This document shows, in pieces, positions 1-6,846 of a DNA stretch of 6,846 nt. The notes under the pieces are model-generated. The model was not told the origin of the DNA, searched no databases, and saw only the letters and a program-made list of their open reading frames with translations. This DNA is from [Mycobacterium] nativiensis (GTDB lineage Bacteria > Actinomycetota > Actinomycetes > Mycobacteriales > Mycobacteriaceae). The position numbers were made by a program, and so were the translations under genes. The stretch is taken from positions 4,794,354-4,801,199 of the forward strand of contig NZ_CP083986.1 of NCBI RefSeq assembly GCF_020172685.1. The letters are read 5' to 3'. The number at the start of each line of letters is the position of its first letter. Position 1 is the first letter of the stretch.

Positions 1-19
1 AGATGTGTATAAGAGACAG
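1..19 (+). other. Tn5/Nextera mosaic-end adapter remnant (left)
   Basis: The bases AGATGTGTATAAGAGACAG are the 19-bp Tn5 mosaic end used in tagmentation libraries. They are the exact reverse complement of the last 19 bases of the window. This is library-derived sequence, not genome. It supplies an apparent GTG start at position 5 and five false residues (MYKRQ) fused in frame to the first gene. Confidence 0.98.
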
Positions 20-997
20 CCTGAACTGAAGCCCGGAGTGATCCCGCTGCGCCCACTCAGCCTGACCGACATCTACAACGGGGCGGTCGGCTACGTTCGG
101 GCCAACCCGAAGGTCGTGCTCGGCCTGACCGCGATCGTCGTGGTGGCCACCCAGATCATCAACGGGATCGCCCAATTCGGTCTGATGTCGGCGCTCGGAC
201 CGTCGCGCTCCGGCTCGTCGTCCAGCGAGATGACCCTGAGTGATGTGGGGCCGTGGATGACCGCCATGGTCGGCGCCGCCATCGTCACCGGACTGGGCAC
301 GGTCGTGCTGACCGGCATGCTCACCGCCGTCGTCGGGCGCGCGGTGTTCGGGTCGCCGATCACGATGGCCGAAGCCTGGGCGATTGTCCGGACCCGCTTC
401 GCGGCATTGATCGGCCTGACCGCCCTGCTAGGGCTGGCCGCGGTGTTGTTGTGCGGCGTGGTGGCGATGGTCATCACCGTCGCCGGGGGCACCGCAGGCC
501 CGGGTGCCGCCGTCCTGGTCGGCCTGCCACTGGTGTTGGCCCTGATCGCGGCGCTGGGGTTCGGCTACGCCGTGCTGGTCTTCGCGCCGACGGTGATCGT
601 GCTGGAGCGCCAACCGGTGATGGAAGCGATCCGCCGGTCATATGCGTTGGTGCGCAACAGTTTCTGGCGGGTGCTGGGGATCATGGTCCTGACCGGCCTG
701 ATCGCGTCCCTGGTCAGCAGCGCGGTGGCGTTCCCGTTCGACATCATCGGGATGGCCATCACCCACGGCGCGGACGCCACGCTCGGCGCGGCGCAGCTCA
801 GTGTGTTCGCCCGGGTGGGTGCGACCATCGGCCAGATCATCGTGCTGCCCTTCACCGCCGGTGTGGCGGTGCTGCTGTACACCGATCGCCGCATCCGGGC
901 CGAGGCATTCGATCTGGTCCTGCGGACCGGGGCGATGAACGGGCCGCACCTCGCCGCGTCCACCGACGGCCTGTGGCTGACCCGGCCACTGGGGTGA
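20..997 (+). CDS. Polytopic membrane protein, Rv3689-like, 5'-truncated
   Basis: This is the C-terminal 325 residues of an integral membrane protein; its function is unknown. The apparent GTG start at 5 lies inside the adapter, so the true N-terminus is missing. From memory the M. tuberculosis counterpart is about 450 aa with a Pro/Gly-rich N-terminal region, so roughly a hundred or more residues are lost. The native part opens with a conserved juxtamembrane segment (PGVIPLRPLSLTDIYNGAVG), followed by about six hydrophobic segments. Counted from position 5 as residue 1, these lie near residues 38-62, 87-110, 134-160, 167-198, 221-246 and 268-293. A charged tail (TDRRIRAEAFDLVL) follows. This pattern fits the actinobacterial family often labelled 'glycerophosphoryl diester phosphodiesterase membrane domain', but no catalytic phosphodiesterase domain is visible, so no enzyme activity should be assumed. 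It is the first visible gene of the MoxR/DUF58 operon and stops 10 bases before the next gene. Confidence 0.9.
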   Translation, partial: PELKPGVIPLRPLSLTDIYNGAVGYVRANPKVVLGLTAIVVVATQIINGIAQFGLMSALGPSRSGSSSSEMTLSDVGPWMTAMVGAAIVTGLGTVVLTGMLTAVVGRAVFGSPITMAEAWAIVRTRFAALIGLTALLGLAAVLLCGVVAMVITVAGGTAGPGAAVLVGLPLVLALIAALGFGYAVLVFAPTVIVLERQPVMEAIRRSYALVRNSFWRVLGIMVLTGLIASLVSSAVAFPFDIIGMAITHGADATLGAAQLSVFARVGATIGQIIVLPFTAGVAVLLYTDRRIRAEAFDLVLRTGAMNGPHLAASTDGLWLTRPLG

Positions 998-1000
998 AGG
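993..1000 (+). promoter_or_regulatory. Ribosome binding site for the DUF4129 gene
   Basis: GGTGAAGG overlaps the stop codon of the preceding gene and ends 7 bases before the GTG at 1008. It is the clearest Shine-Dalgarno-like sequence in the operon and supports the GTG at 1008 as the start. Confidence 0.55.
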
Positions 1001-1007
1001 CGGCGTT

Positions 1008-1616
1008 GTGCCAGGCGTCGACATCGACAGCGACACCGCCCGCGAGGCAGCGGAACGTGAACTGAGCAAACCGATCTACCCGCGGCCGTCGCCGAAGCAG
1101 CAGTTCATCGACTTCATCGAGACGCTGGTGCGCCGGCTGGTGCTCAAAGGTGCGGAGCTGCCCGGCGGATGGTTCACCATCAGCCTGCTGCTGATCCTGC
1201 TCGTGGCGGCGGGGCTGGTCGCCATTCACGTCGGTCGGCGCACACTGCGTGACCGCCGCCGTGATCGGCCGCTGTTCGGCGCCGCACAGCTCAGTGCGGC
1301 CGAGCACCGCGCGACGGCGCAACGCTGTGCCGCAGCGGGAGATTGGGCCCAGGCCATCCGGCACCGGCTGCGGGCGGTGGCCCGTGAGCTCGAGGAGACC
1401 GGAGTTGTCCATCCCGCCCCGGGACGTACCGCCACCGAACTGGCCCGCGACGCCGGCGCGGTCCTGCCCGGACTGGCAGGCGAGTTGTTCCGGGCGGCTG
1501 AGACGTTCAACGACGTCAACTACGGCGAGCTGCCGGCCACTGAAGGCGGCTACCGGATTGTCGCCGAGCTCGACGATCAGGTGCGGGTCACAGCGCAGCG
1601 GCGGCAACACCGGTGA
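1008..1616 (+). CDS. Single-pass membrane protein with DUF4129 domain, Rv3690-like
   Basis: This is a 202-aa protein starting at GTG 1008, supported by the purine-rich site at 993-1000. Residues 1-50 form a charged N-terminal part (with PGVDIDSD at residues 2-9). One strong transmembrane helix lies at about 55-75, followed by a basic RRTLRDRRRDR stretch that suggests the C-terminal part is cytoplasmic. Residues 97-190 match the DUF4129 pattern: helical repeats with AEHRATAQRCAAAGDW, then GRTATELARD near 139-148, and the closing FNDVNYGELPATEGGY near 167-182. DUF4129 is often fused to the C-terminus of transglutaminase-like membrane proteins (TgpA type) encoded beside MoxR and DUF58 genes; here it stands alone with no transglutaminase domain. 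Its stop overlaps the next start by 4 bases (GTGA). A role as a membrane partner of the MoxR/DUF58 pair is inferred from context only. Confidence 0.93.
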   Translation: MPGVDIDSDTAREAAERELSKPIYPRPSPKQQFIDFIETLVRRLVLKGAELPGGWFTISLLLILLVAAGLVAIHVGRRTLRDRRRDRPLFGAAQLSAAEHRATAQRCAAAGDWAQAIRHRLRAVARELEETGVVHPAPGRTATELARDAGAVLPGLAGELFRAAETFNDVNYGELPATEGGYRIVAELDDQVRVTAQRRQHR

Positions 1617-2718
1617 CGGCTACGCGGCGGACCTGGCTGTGGGCGGCGTTGGCCCTGGCGGTGATCGTAGTGGTTGCGGCGGTGGGCACCTACCTGGGCA
1701 GCCCCCGGCCGGGTGGCCGGATGGATGCCAACGCCACCGGGCCCGACGGCGCACACGCCCTGGTGGCGCTGTTGCGCGACCGCGGTGTCCAGGTGGTGGT
1801 CGCCGACACCGTCGCCGATGTCGCACGCGAGGCACGCTCGGACACCCTGGTGCTGGTGGCCCAGACCCAGCGCATCGCCGACGACGCGCTGGTGGACCGG
1901 CTGGCCCAGGTTCCCGGCGACCTGCTGTTGGTGGCGCCCGATTCCCGAGCGCGCAACGCCCTGGCCCCGGCGATCCAATCCGGTCCACCGCGGGCGTTCA
2001 CCGCCGAACCCGGTTGCCGGATGCGGGCGGCCGAACGCGCCGGGTCGGTCGATCTGCGCACCACCGCGACGTACGCCGCCAAGCAGGGCCAGCCGGTCCG
2101 CAGCTGCTACCAGGGTGCACTGGTGCGGTACCACAGCGGCGATCGGACCATCACGGTGATCGGCAGCGAATCCTTCATGACGAACACGGATCTGGCGCGT
2201 GAGGGCAACGCCGCTCTGGCGATGAACCTCGCCGGCTCGCGGGACCGCCTGATCTGGTACGCGCCGCAACGCATTGAGGGCGGAAAAGCCGGTACGGCAA
2301 CAATTTCCGAGCTGATCCCGTCCGGCGTGCGATGGCTGTTCTGGCAGCTGTGCGTCGCGCTGGCGTTGGCGGCGCTGTGGAAGGGCCGCCGGCTCGGACC
2401 GCTGGTGGCCGAGCCGGTGCCGGTGGTGGTGCGCGCATCGGAGACCGTCGAGGGCCTCGGCCGGCTCTACCGGTCACGGCGGGCCCGCGACCGGGCCGCG
2501 GCCGCGCTGCGCTCCGCCACGCTGCGGCGACTGGCTCCGCGGCTGGGACTGGGGCCCGCACCAGAGCCCGGCGCGCTGGTCGCCGCGGTGACGCAGCGCA
2601 TCGGCGGGCACCCGGACCTGCTGTGGCACATCTTGTTCGGTCCCGCACCGGACTCCGACGACGCCCTGGTGCGTCTCGCCCACGCACTCGACGACATCGA
2701 AAGGCAGGTCACCCACTC

Positions 2719-2722
<4 letters not shown>
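1613..2722 (+). CDS. DUF4350 membrane protein, Rv3691-like
   Basis: This is a 369-aa protein starting at GTG 1613, inside the preceding stop codon. The N-terminus (MTATRRTW then hydrophobic to about residue 29) is an uncleaved signal-anchor. It is followed by a DUF4350 domain at about 38-215 with the recognisable GPDGAHALVALLRDRGVQVV (43-62) and an IGSESFMTN segment (183-191). The fold is thought to be a Rossmann/GATase-like module of the kind seen in GldG-type proteins. A second TM helix lies at about 239-256 (VRWLFWQLCVALALAALW). The final ~110 residues are Arg-rich and helical, with GRRLGPLVAEPVPVVVRASE (258-277) and GLGRLYRSRRARDRAAAALR. The predicted topology is N-in, DUF4350 outside, C-terminal tail in the cytoplasm. 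Cys135 and Cys165 both lie in the external domain and could form a disulfide. No enzymatic function is known. It sits between the DUF4129 and MoxR genes, joined to both by GTGA overlaps. Confidence 0.93.
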
Positions 2723-3692
<970 letters not shown>

Positions 3693-3696
<4 letters not shown>

Positions 3697-5012
3697 TCCT
3701 GACCGGTCGCACCGCGCTGGTCGCACTGATCTGCGCCCTGCCCGTCGCGCTGGCCCCGTGGCCGGCGACGGCGTTCGCGGTGCTGCTGACCGGGCTCGGA
3801 ATCGCGGTGGTGATCGACGCGGCGCTGGCCGCCGACCCGGCCGCATTGCGCTTCAACCGGCTTATGGACAACACCGTCCGGCTCGGTGAGTCGATCCCGA
3901 CCAGCCTGTCGGTCGTCAACGGCGGCCGCCGGCTACGCGGCCAGGTGCGCGACGCCTGGCCGCCCAGTGCGTGCGCCGCGCCGCGCGCCCACCCGCTTGA
4001 CCTGCCCGCCGAACGGGAGCACCGAGTGGTCACCGTGCTGCGGCCGAACCGTCGCGGCGACCAGCGCGCCGCCCGCGTCACGGTGCGCTCGATCGGCCCG
4101 CTGGGCCTGGCCGGGCGGCAGCGCTCCCACACGGTTCCCGGCCAGGTGCGGGTACTGCCGCCGTTCCTGTCCCGCCGGCACCTGCCGGCCCGGTTGGCCC
4201 GGCTGCGGGAGATCGACGGGAACCTGCCCGCACTGGTGCGCGGTCAGGGCAGCGAATTCGACTCGCTGCGCGAATACGTCGCCGGCGACGACGTGCGCTC
4301 GATCGACTGGCGGGCCACCGCCCGGCGCGCCGACGTGGTGGTGCGGACCTGGCGGCCCGAACGCGACCGCCGCGTCGTGATCGTGCTGGACACCGGAAGG
4401 ACCGCGGCCGGCCGGATCGGCGTGGACCCGTCCTCACGCGATCCGGCGGGCTGGCCCCGGCTGGACTGGTCGATGGACGCGGCACTGTTGTTGGCGGCGT
4501 TGGCATTACGTGCCGGCGATCACGTCGACCTGCTCGCCCACGATCAGGTGACCCGGGCCGGCGTGTTCGGCGCCTCCCGCACCCGACTGTTCGCCCAGCT
4601 GGTCGATGCGATGGCGCCGCTACAGCCGGCGCTGGTCGAATCGGACGCCGCGGCGATGCTGGCCACGTTGTCCCGGCGGGCGCGCCGAGACAACCTGGTG
4701 GTGTTGCTGACCGATCTGAACGCGTCCGCCCTGGAGGAGGGCCTACTGCCGGTCCTGCCGAAGCTGACCGCCGAACACCAGGTGATCCTGGCCGCGGTCG
4801 CCGATCCGCGGGTGGAGCGACTGGCCGAGGGCCGCGCCGATGCGGCCGCGGTCTATGACGCGGGCGCTGCGGAACGCTCCCGCAATCAGCGGCAGGCGAT
4901 GGCGGCCCGGTTGCGTCGCGCCGGAGTGGTGGTAATCGACGCCCCGCCGGACGAGCTGGCGCCGGCGCTGGCCGATGCCTATCTGGCGATGAAGGCCGCC
5001 GGGCGGCTCTAA
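3693..5012 (+). CDS. DUF58 (VWA-like) membrane-anchored protein, Rv3693-like
   Basis: This is a 439-aa protein starting at GTG 3693, which overlaps the moxR stop as GTGA. The open frame runs upstream to 2850, but that part is antiparallel noise over moxR. Two adjacent TM helices (about 7-23 and 25-43) form an N-terminal hairpin, followed by a beta-rich region (about 50-155). The DUF58 signature starts with GSEFDSLREYVAGDD (186-200) and VRSIDWRATARRADVVVRTW (201-220), and runs into a VWA-like domain beginning VVIVLDTGRT (228-237). A later LVVLLTDLNAS (335-345) matches the VWA fourth-strand Asp region. The metal-site motif expected as DxSxS reads DTGRT, so metal binding may be altered. DUF58 proteins are the usual partners of MoxR ATPases; this one would tether the ATPase to the membrane. 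It is the last gene of the operon and ends in TAA, sharing bases with the stop of the convergent SpoIIM-type gene. Confidence 0.95.
5009..5012. other. Overlapping convergent stop codons (CTAA)
   Basis: The plus-strand DUF58 gene ends with TAA at 5010-5012, and the minus-strand SpoIIM-type gene ends with TAG on the complement of 5009-5011. There is no intergenic space and no hairpin with a T-tract in either direction, so transcripts from both sides probably run into each other's 3' ends. Confidence 0.9.
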
Positions 5013-6001
5013 CTGGTGGGCACCACATCGGGGGCGTCGGCGATGTCGCCGGTCTCATGGGCCGCGACCGCCTTGCGGCCGAAGTGCACCACGTAGCCCA
5101 GAAACGCCGCGTCGGCCAGCACCCCGATGCCGATCCGCAGCCATGTCGGGAATCCCGACGGAGTCACCATCGCCTCGATCAACCCGGATACGCCCAGCAC
5201 CACCACCAGTCCCACCGCGACCGCGACGACCGCCCGGCCCTGCTCGGCGAGCACCTGTCCGCGGGGCCGATCGCCCGGTGCGATCACCATCCAGCCCAGC
5301 CGCATGCCCACCGCGCCGGCCAGAAACACCGCGGTCAGCTCCAACAGGCCATGCGGGGCGAGTAGCCCGAGCATGAACCCGCCCCGGCCGGCGTGGAACA
5401 TCAAGCCGAGTCCCACCCCGAGGTTGGCGGCGTTGGCCAACAGCAGCGCCGGGATCGGCAGACCCAACAGGACAGCGAACGCGATGGCGCGGGCGGCGAC
5501 CCAGGCGTTGTTCAACCAGACCTGCAGGGCGAAGGATCCGGCGGGATGATCGCTGTAGTACGCCTCGAAGTCGTGGTTGACCAACCGGTCGATCTCGTCG
5601 GGAGTGCCGATCACCGCCTGCACGTCGGGATTACCGGCCACCCAGCAGGCGATGATCGCGGCGACCGCCAGGAAGACGACGGCGGTGCCCAGCCACCACC
5701 GCCACGCCCGGTAGGCGACCACCGGAAAGGACACCGTCGCGAACCGGACGAACTCCGAGGCCAGCGGCGCGTGTGCACCGGTGACGGCGGCCCGCGAGCG
5801 CGCCACCAAACCGGAAAGCCGGCCGACAAGAGCGGCGTCCGAGGACGACGACCGCAGCATCGACAGATGGGTGGACACCCGCTGATAGAGCTCCACGAGT
5901 TCGTCGACCTCGGCGCCGGTCAGTCGGCGACGCTTCTTGACCAGCGACTCGAGTCGATTCCAGGCGGGGCGATGGGTCAGCACGAAGGCGTCGACATCCA
6001 C
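5009..6001 (-). CDS. SpoIIM/DUF95-type polytopic membrane protein, Rv3694c-like
   Basis: The protein is 330 aa from GTG 6001. The N-terminal ~95 residues are a soluble helical domain with WNRLESLVKKRRRLTG (14-29) and ELVELYQRVSTHLSMLR (34-50), typical of the family. Membrane helices lie at about 102-122, 167-190, 192-203 (weak), 209-234, 257-280 and 287-306. The SpoIIM signature is clear: WLNNAWVAARAIAFAVLLG (162-180) and LLAPHGLLELTAVFLAGAVG (213-232). SpoIIM works in peptidoglycan remodelling during engulfment in Bacillus, but mycobacteria do not form spores in that way, so the role here is unknown. Start choice: an ATG at 6028 would add nine residues (MSSDVRLDG) but has no Shine-Dalgarno. 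GTG 6001 has a TAGGCT box exactly 7 bases upstream, fits a leaderless start, avoids codons unusual here (GTT, AGG), and gives the length I recall for Rv3694c. ATG 6028 remains possible. Confidence 0.92.
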   Translation of the reverse strand: MDVDAFVLTHRPAWNRLESLVKKRRRLTGAEVDELVELYQRVSTHLSMLRSSSSDAALVGRLSGLVARSRAAVTGAHAPLASEFVRFATVSFPVVAYRAWRWWLGTAVVFLAVAAIIACWVAGNPDVQAVIGTPDEIDRLVNHDFEAYYSDHPAGSFALQVWLNNAWVAARAIAFAVLLGLPIPALLLANAANLGVGLGLMFHAGRGGFMLGLLAPHGLLELTAVFLAGAVGMRLGWMVIAPGDRPRGQVLAEQGRAVVAVAVGLVVVLGVSGLIEAMVTPSGFPTWLRIGIGVLADAAFLGYVVHFGRKAVAAHETGDIADAPDVVPTS

Positions 6002-6008
6002 GCCGTCG

Positions 6009-6014
6009 AGCCTA
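6009..6014 (-). promoter_or_regulatory. Candidate -10 box (TAGGCT) for the SpoIIM-type gene
   Basis: Read on the minus strand, TAGGCT matches the mycobacterial TANNNT -10 pattern. It ends 7 bases before GTG 6001, which would make the G of the start codon the +1 base of a leaderless transcript. No clear -35 is seen. The box falls inside the coding region if ATG 6028 is the real start, so it also bears on start choice. Confidence 0.45.
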
Positions 6015-6047
6015 ACGTCGGAACTCATCGCCGCGCCGGATCGCGGG

Positions 6048-6053
6048 TAGCGT
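6048..6053 (+). promoter_or_regulatory. Candidate -10 box (TAGCGT) for the RDD gene
   Basis: TAGCGT fits TANNNT and ends 7 bases before ATG 6061, the spacing expected when transcription begins at the A of the start codon. No purine-rich ribosome site lies at the usual distance upstream, which agrees with a leaderless mRNA. No clear -35 is visible. Confidence 0.5.
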
Positions 6054-6060
6054 CTGCTCT

Positions 6061-6827
6061 ATGCCGAACCGCAGCCCAGAGCTGGTGACCGGCGACGCCG
6101 TCGTGCTCGACATCGCGATAGCTCAGCTGCCGGTGCGAGCGGTCAGCGCGCTGATCGACATCACCGTCGTCGTGGTGGGCTACGTCTGCTCGATGGTGCT
6201 GTGGGCGACCACCCTGGGCCGCTTCGACGACGCCCTGACCGCGGCGATCATGATCATCTTCGCGGTGCTGCTGTTGGTGGGCTATCCGGTCGCGATGGAG
6301 ACCGCCACCCGGGGCCGGTCGCTGGGGAAGATGGCGATGGGCCTGCGGGTGGTCTCCGACGACGGTGGCCCGGAACGCTTCCGACAGGCGCTGTTTCGGG
6401 CACTGGCCGCGGTGGTCGAGATCTGGGCCCTGACCGGTAGCCCGGCGGTGATCTGCAGCCTGCTGTCACCACGAGGCAAGCGGCTGGGCGACATCTTCGC
6501 CGGCACCATCGTGATCAGCGAGCGCGGACCGGCCGCCGCCCCGCCACCGCTGATGATGCCGCCCGGGCTGGCGTGGTGGGCGTCGGCACTGCAACTGTCG
6601 GGGCTGCGGACCGAATCCGCGGAATTGGCAAGGCAATTCCTGGGCCGCGCAGCACAGCTGGACCCGCACACCCGGCAGATGATGGCGTATCGGATCTCCG
6701 GCGAGGTGCTCGCGCACATCTCGCCGCCTCCGCCCCCGGACGCCCCACCCGAGCTGGTGCTGGCGGCGGTGCTCGCCGAGCGGCATCGGCGCGAGCTGGC
6801 CCGGTTGAATCCCGCACCGCCCTACCC
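6061..6827 (+). CDS. RDD-family membrane protein, Rv3695-like, 3'-truncated
   Basis: An open frame runs from ATG 6061 off the window end with no stop. About 256 residues are native; the last six apparent residues (CLLYTS) are adapter. From memory the M. tuberculosis counterpart is about 310 aa, so roughly 50 residues are missing. The N-terminus SPELVTGDAVVLD leads into the RDD domain: PVRAVSALID carries the conserved Arg26 and Asp33 at the start of TM1 (about 26-50). TM2 is about 60-80, then RGRSLGKMAMGLRVV (85-99), and PRGKRLGDIFAGTIVI (137-152) carries the second conserved Asp144. After the domain comes a long cytoplasmic extension with LAWWASALQL, a helical RTESAELARQFLGRAAQLDP stretch (183-202), a run of five prolines (222-226) and another charged helix. 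RDD proteins are mostly uncharacterised membrane proteins, some proposed as transporters. It is divergent from the SpoIIM-type gene, and the pairing suggests a shared function. Confidence 0.93.
6621..6640. repeat. Perfect 7-bp inverted repeat inside the RDD gene
   Basis: GGAATTG, then six bases, then CAATTCC. It is an AT-richer patch in a very GC-rich gene, encoding part of the helical extension (AELARQF). It could form a small hairpin or be a protein site, but it also fits ordinary codon choice. There is no T-tract after it, so it is not an intrinsic terminator. Confidence 0.4.
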
Positions 6828-6846
6828 CTGTCTCTTATACACATCT
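6828..6846 (-). other. Tn5/Nextera mosaic-end adapter remnant (right)
   Basis: CTGTCTCTTATACACATCT is the mosaic end in the opposite orientation to the left end. It is library-derived. It replaces the true 3' part of the RDD gene with six false residues (CLLYTS). On the minus strand it creates a false start reading MCIRDR, a well-known adapter translation artefact. Confidence 0.98.

Larger units (their letters stand above)
6002..6060. promoter_or_regulatory. Divergent intergenic/promoter region
   Basis: This 59-base region separates the divergent starts at 6001 (minus) and 6061 (plus). It holds two opposed -10 candidates, TAGGCT on the minus strand at 6009-6014 and TAGCGT on the plus strand at 6048-6053. 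Between them is a short perfect dyad, CCGCG-N6-CGCGG, at 6031-6046. With so little room, the -35 zones of the two promoters must overlap, so binding of polymerase or a regulator at the dyad could affect both genes. The dyad is short and GC-rich and could be chance. Confidence 0.5.

Noticed and set aside
20..997. Glycerophosphodiester phosphodiesterase enzyme
   Set aside because: Only a membrane-domain pattern is seen; no catalytic TIM-barrel region or active-site motif is present in the visible part.
852..1610. Minus-strand open frame across the DUF4129 gene, and similar ones at 1577-2269 and 2989-3459
   Set aside because: They overlap well-supported genes, show no recognisable motif, and have composition typical of reverse-frame translation.
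2332..2718. N-terminal extension of the MoxR frame
   Set aside because: The 129 extra codons lie fully within the DUF4350 gene and translate to Arg/Ala/Gly-rich noise. GTG 2719 gives the family-like start.
4078..5058. Long minus-strand open frame (326 codons) rich in Arg, Pro and Ala
   Set aside because: It is a shadow of the DUF58 gene: low-complexity composition, no domain, full overlap. High-GC genes routinely leave such open antisense frames.
5009..6001. Sign of sporulation (SpoIIM homologue)
   Set aside because: SpoIIM/DUF95 proteins are widespread in non-sporulating actinobacteria, and no other sporulation gene is present.
6515..6844. Minus-strand frame starting MCIRDR
   Set aside because: Its start and first residues come from the adapter, and it runs antisense to the RDD gene.

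Overview
This is a GC-rich, densely coding actinobacterial fragment, almost certainly from a member of the Mycobacteriaceae. The third codon positions are nearly all G or C and GTG starts are common. Gene order and lengths match, from memory, the Mycobacterium tuberculosis block Rv3689-Rv3690-Rv3691-Rv3692(moxR2)-Rv3693 facing Rv3694c and followed by Rv3695. No database search was run, so the genus is an inference. The first 19 and last 19 bases are Tn5/Nextera mosaic-end adapter in inverted orientation. The true insert is 20-6827, and both outermost genes are cut by tagmentation, not by biology.

Layout. The left part (20-5012, plus strand) is one tight operon: the C-terminal part of a polytopic membrane protein (Rv3689-like), a one-TM DUF4129 protein, a two-TM DUF4350 protein, a MoxR-family AAA+ ATPase, and a DUF58 (von Willebrand A-like) membrane-anchored protein. 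The gap after the first gene is 10 bases. The last three junctions are all the same 4-base GTGA stop/start overlap, which implies translational coupling. The middle gene (5009-6001, minus strand) is a SpoIIM/DUF95-type polytopic membrane protein. It converges on the operon, and the two stop codons share bases. Its start lies back to back with that of the last gene (6061 to the end, plus strand), an RDD-family membrane protein that lacks its C-terminal end. Each of these two divergent genes has a TANNNT -10 box exactly 7 bases before its start codon, which is the spacing of mycobacterial leaderless transcripts.

How the parts may work together. MoxR ATPases typically pair with a VWA/DUF58 partner to remodel or assemble protein complexes. 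Here the pair is co-translated with two membrane proteins carrying soluble domains (DUF4129 predicted cytoplasmic, DUF4350 predicted extracytoplasmic). The likely picture is an envelope-located chaperone complex, with the SpoIIM and RDD proteins as divergently expressed membrane partners. The gene neighbourhood is conserved in actinobacteria, but its substrate and function are, to my knowledge, not established. I see no mobile element, CRISPR array, tRNA, rRNA, riboswitch or convincing intrinsic terminator. No gene-free stretch exceeds 300 bases.
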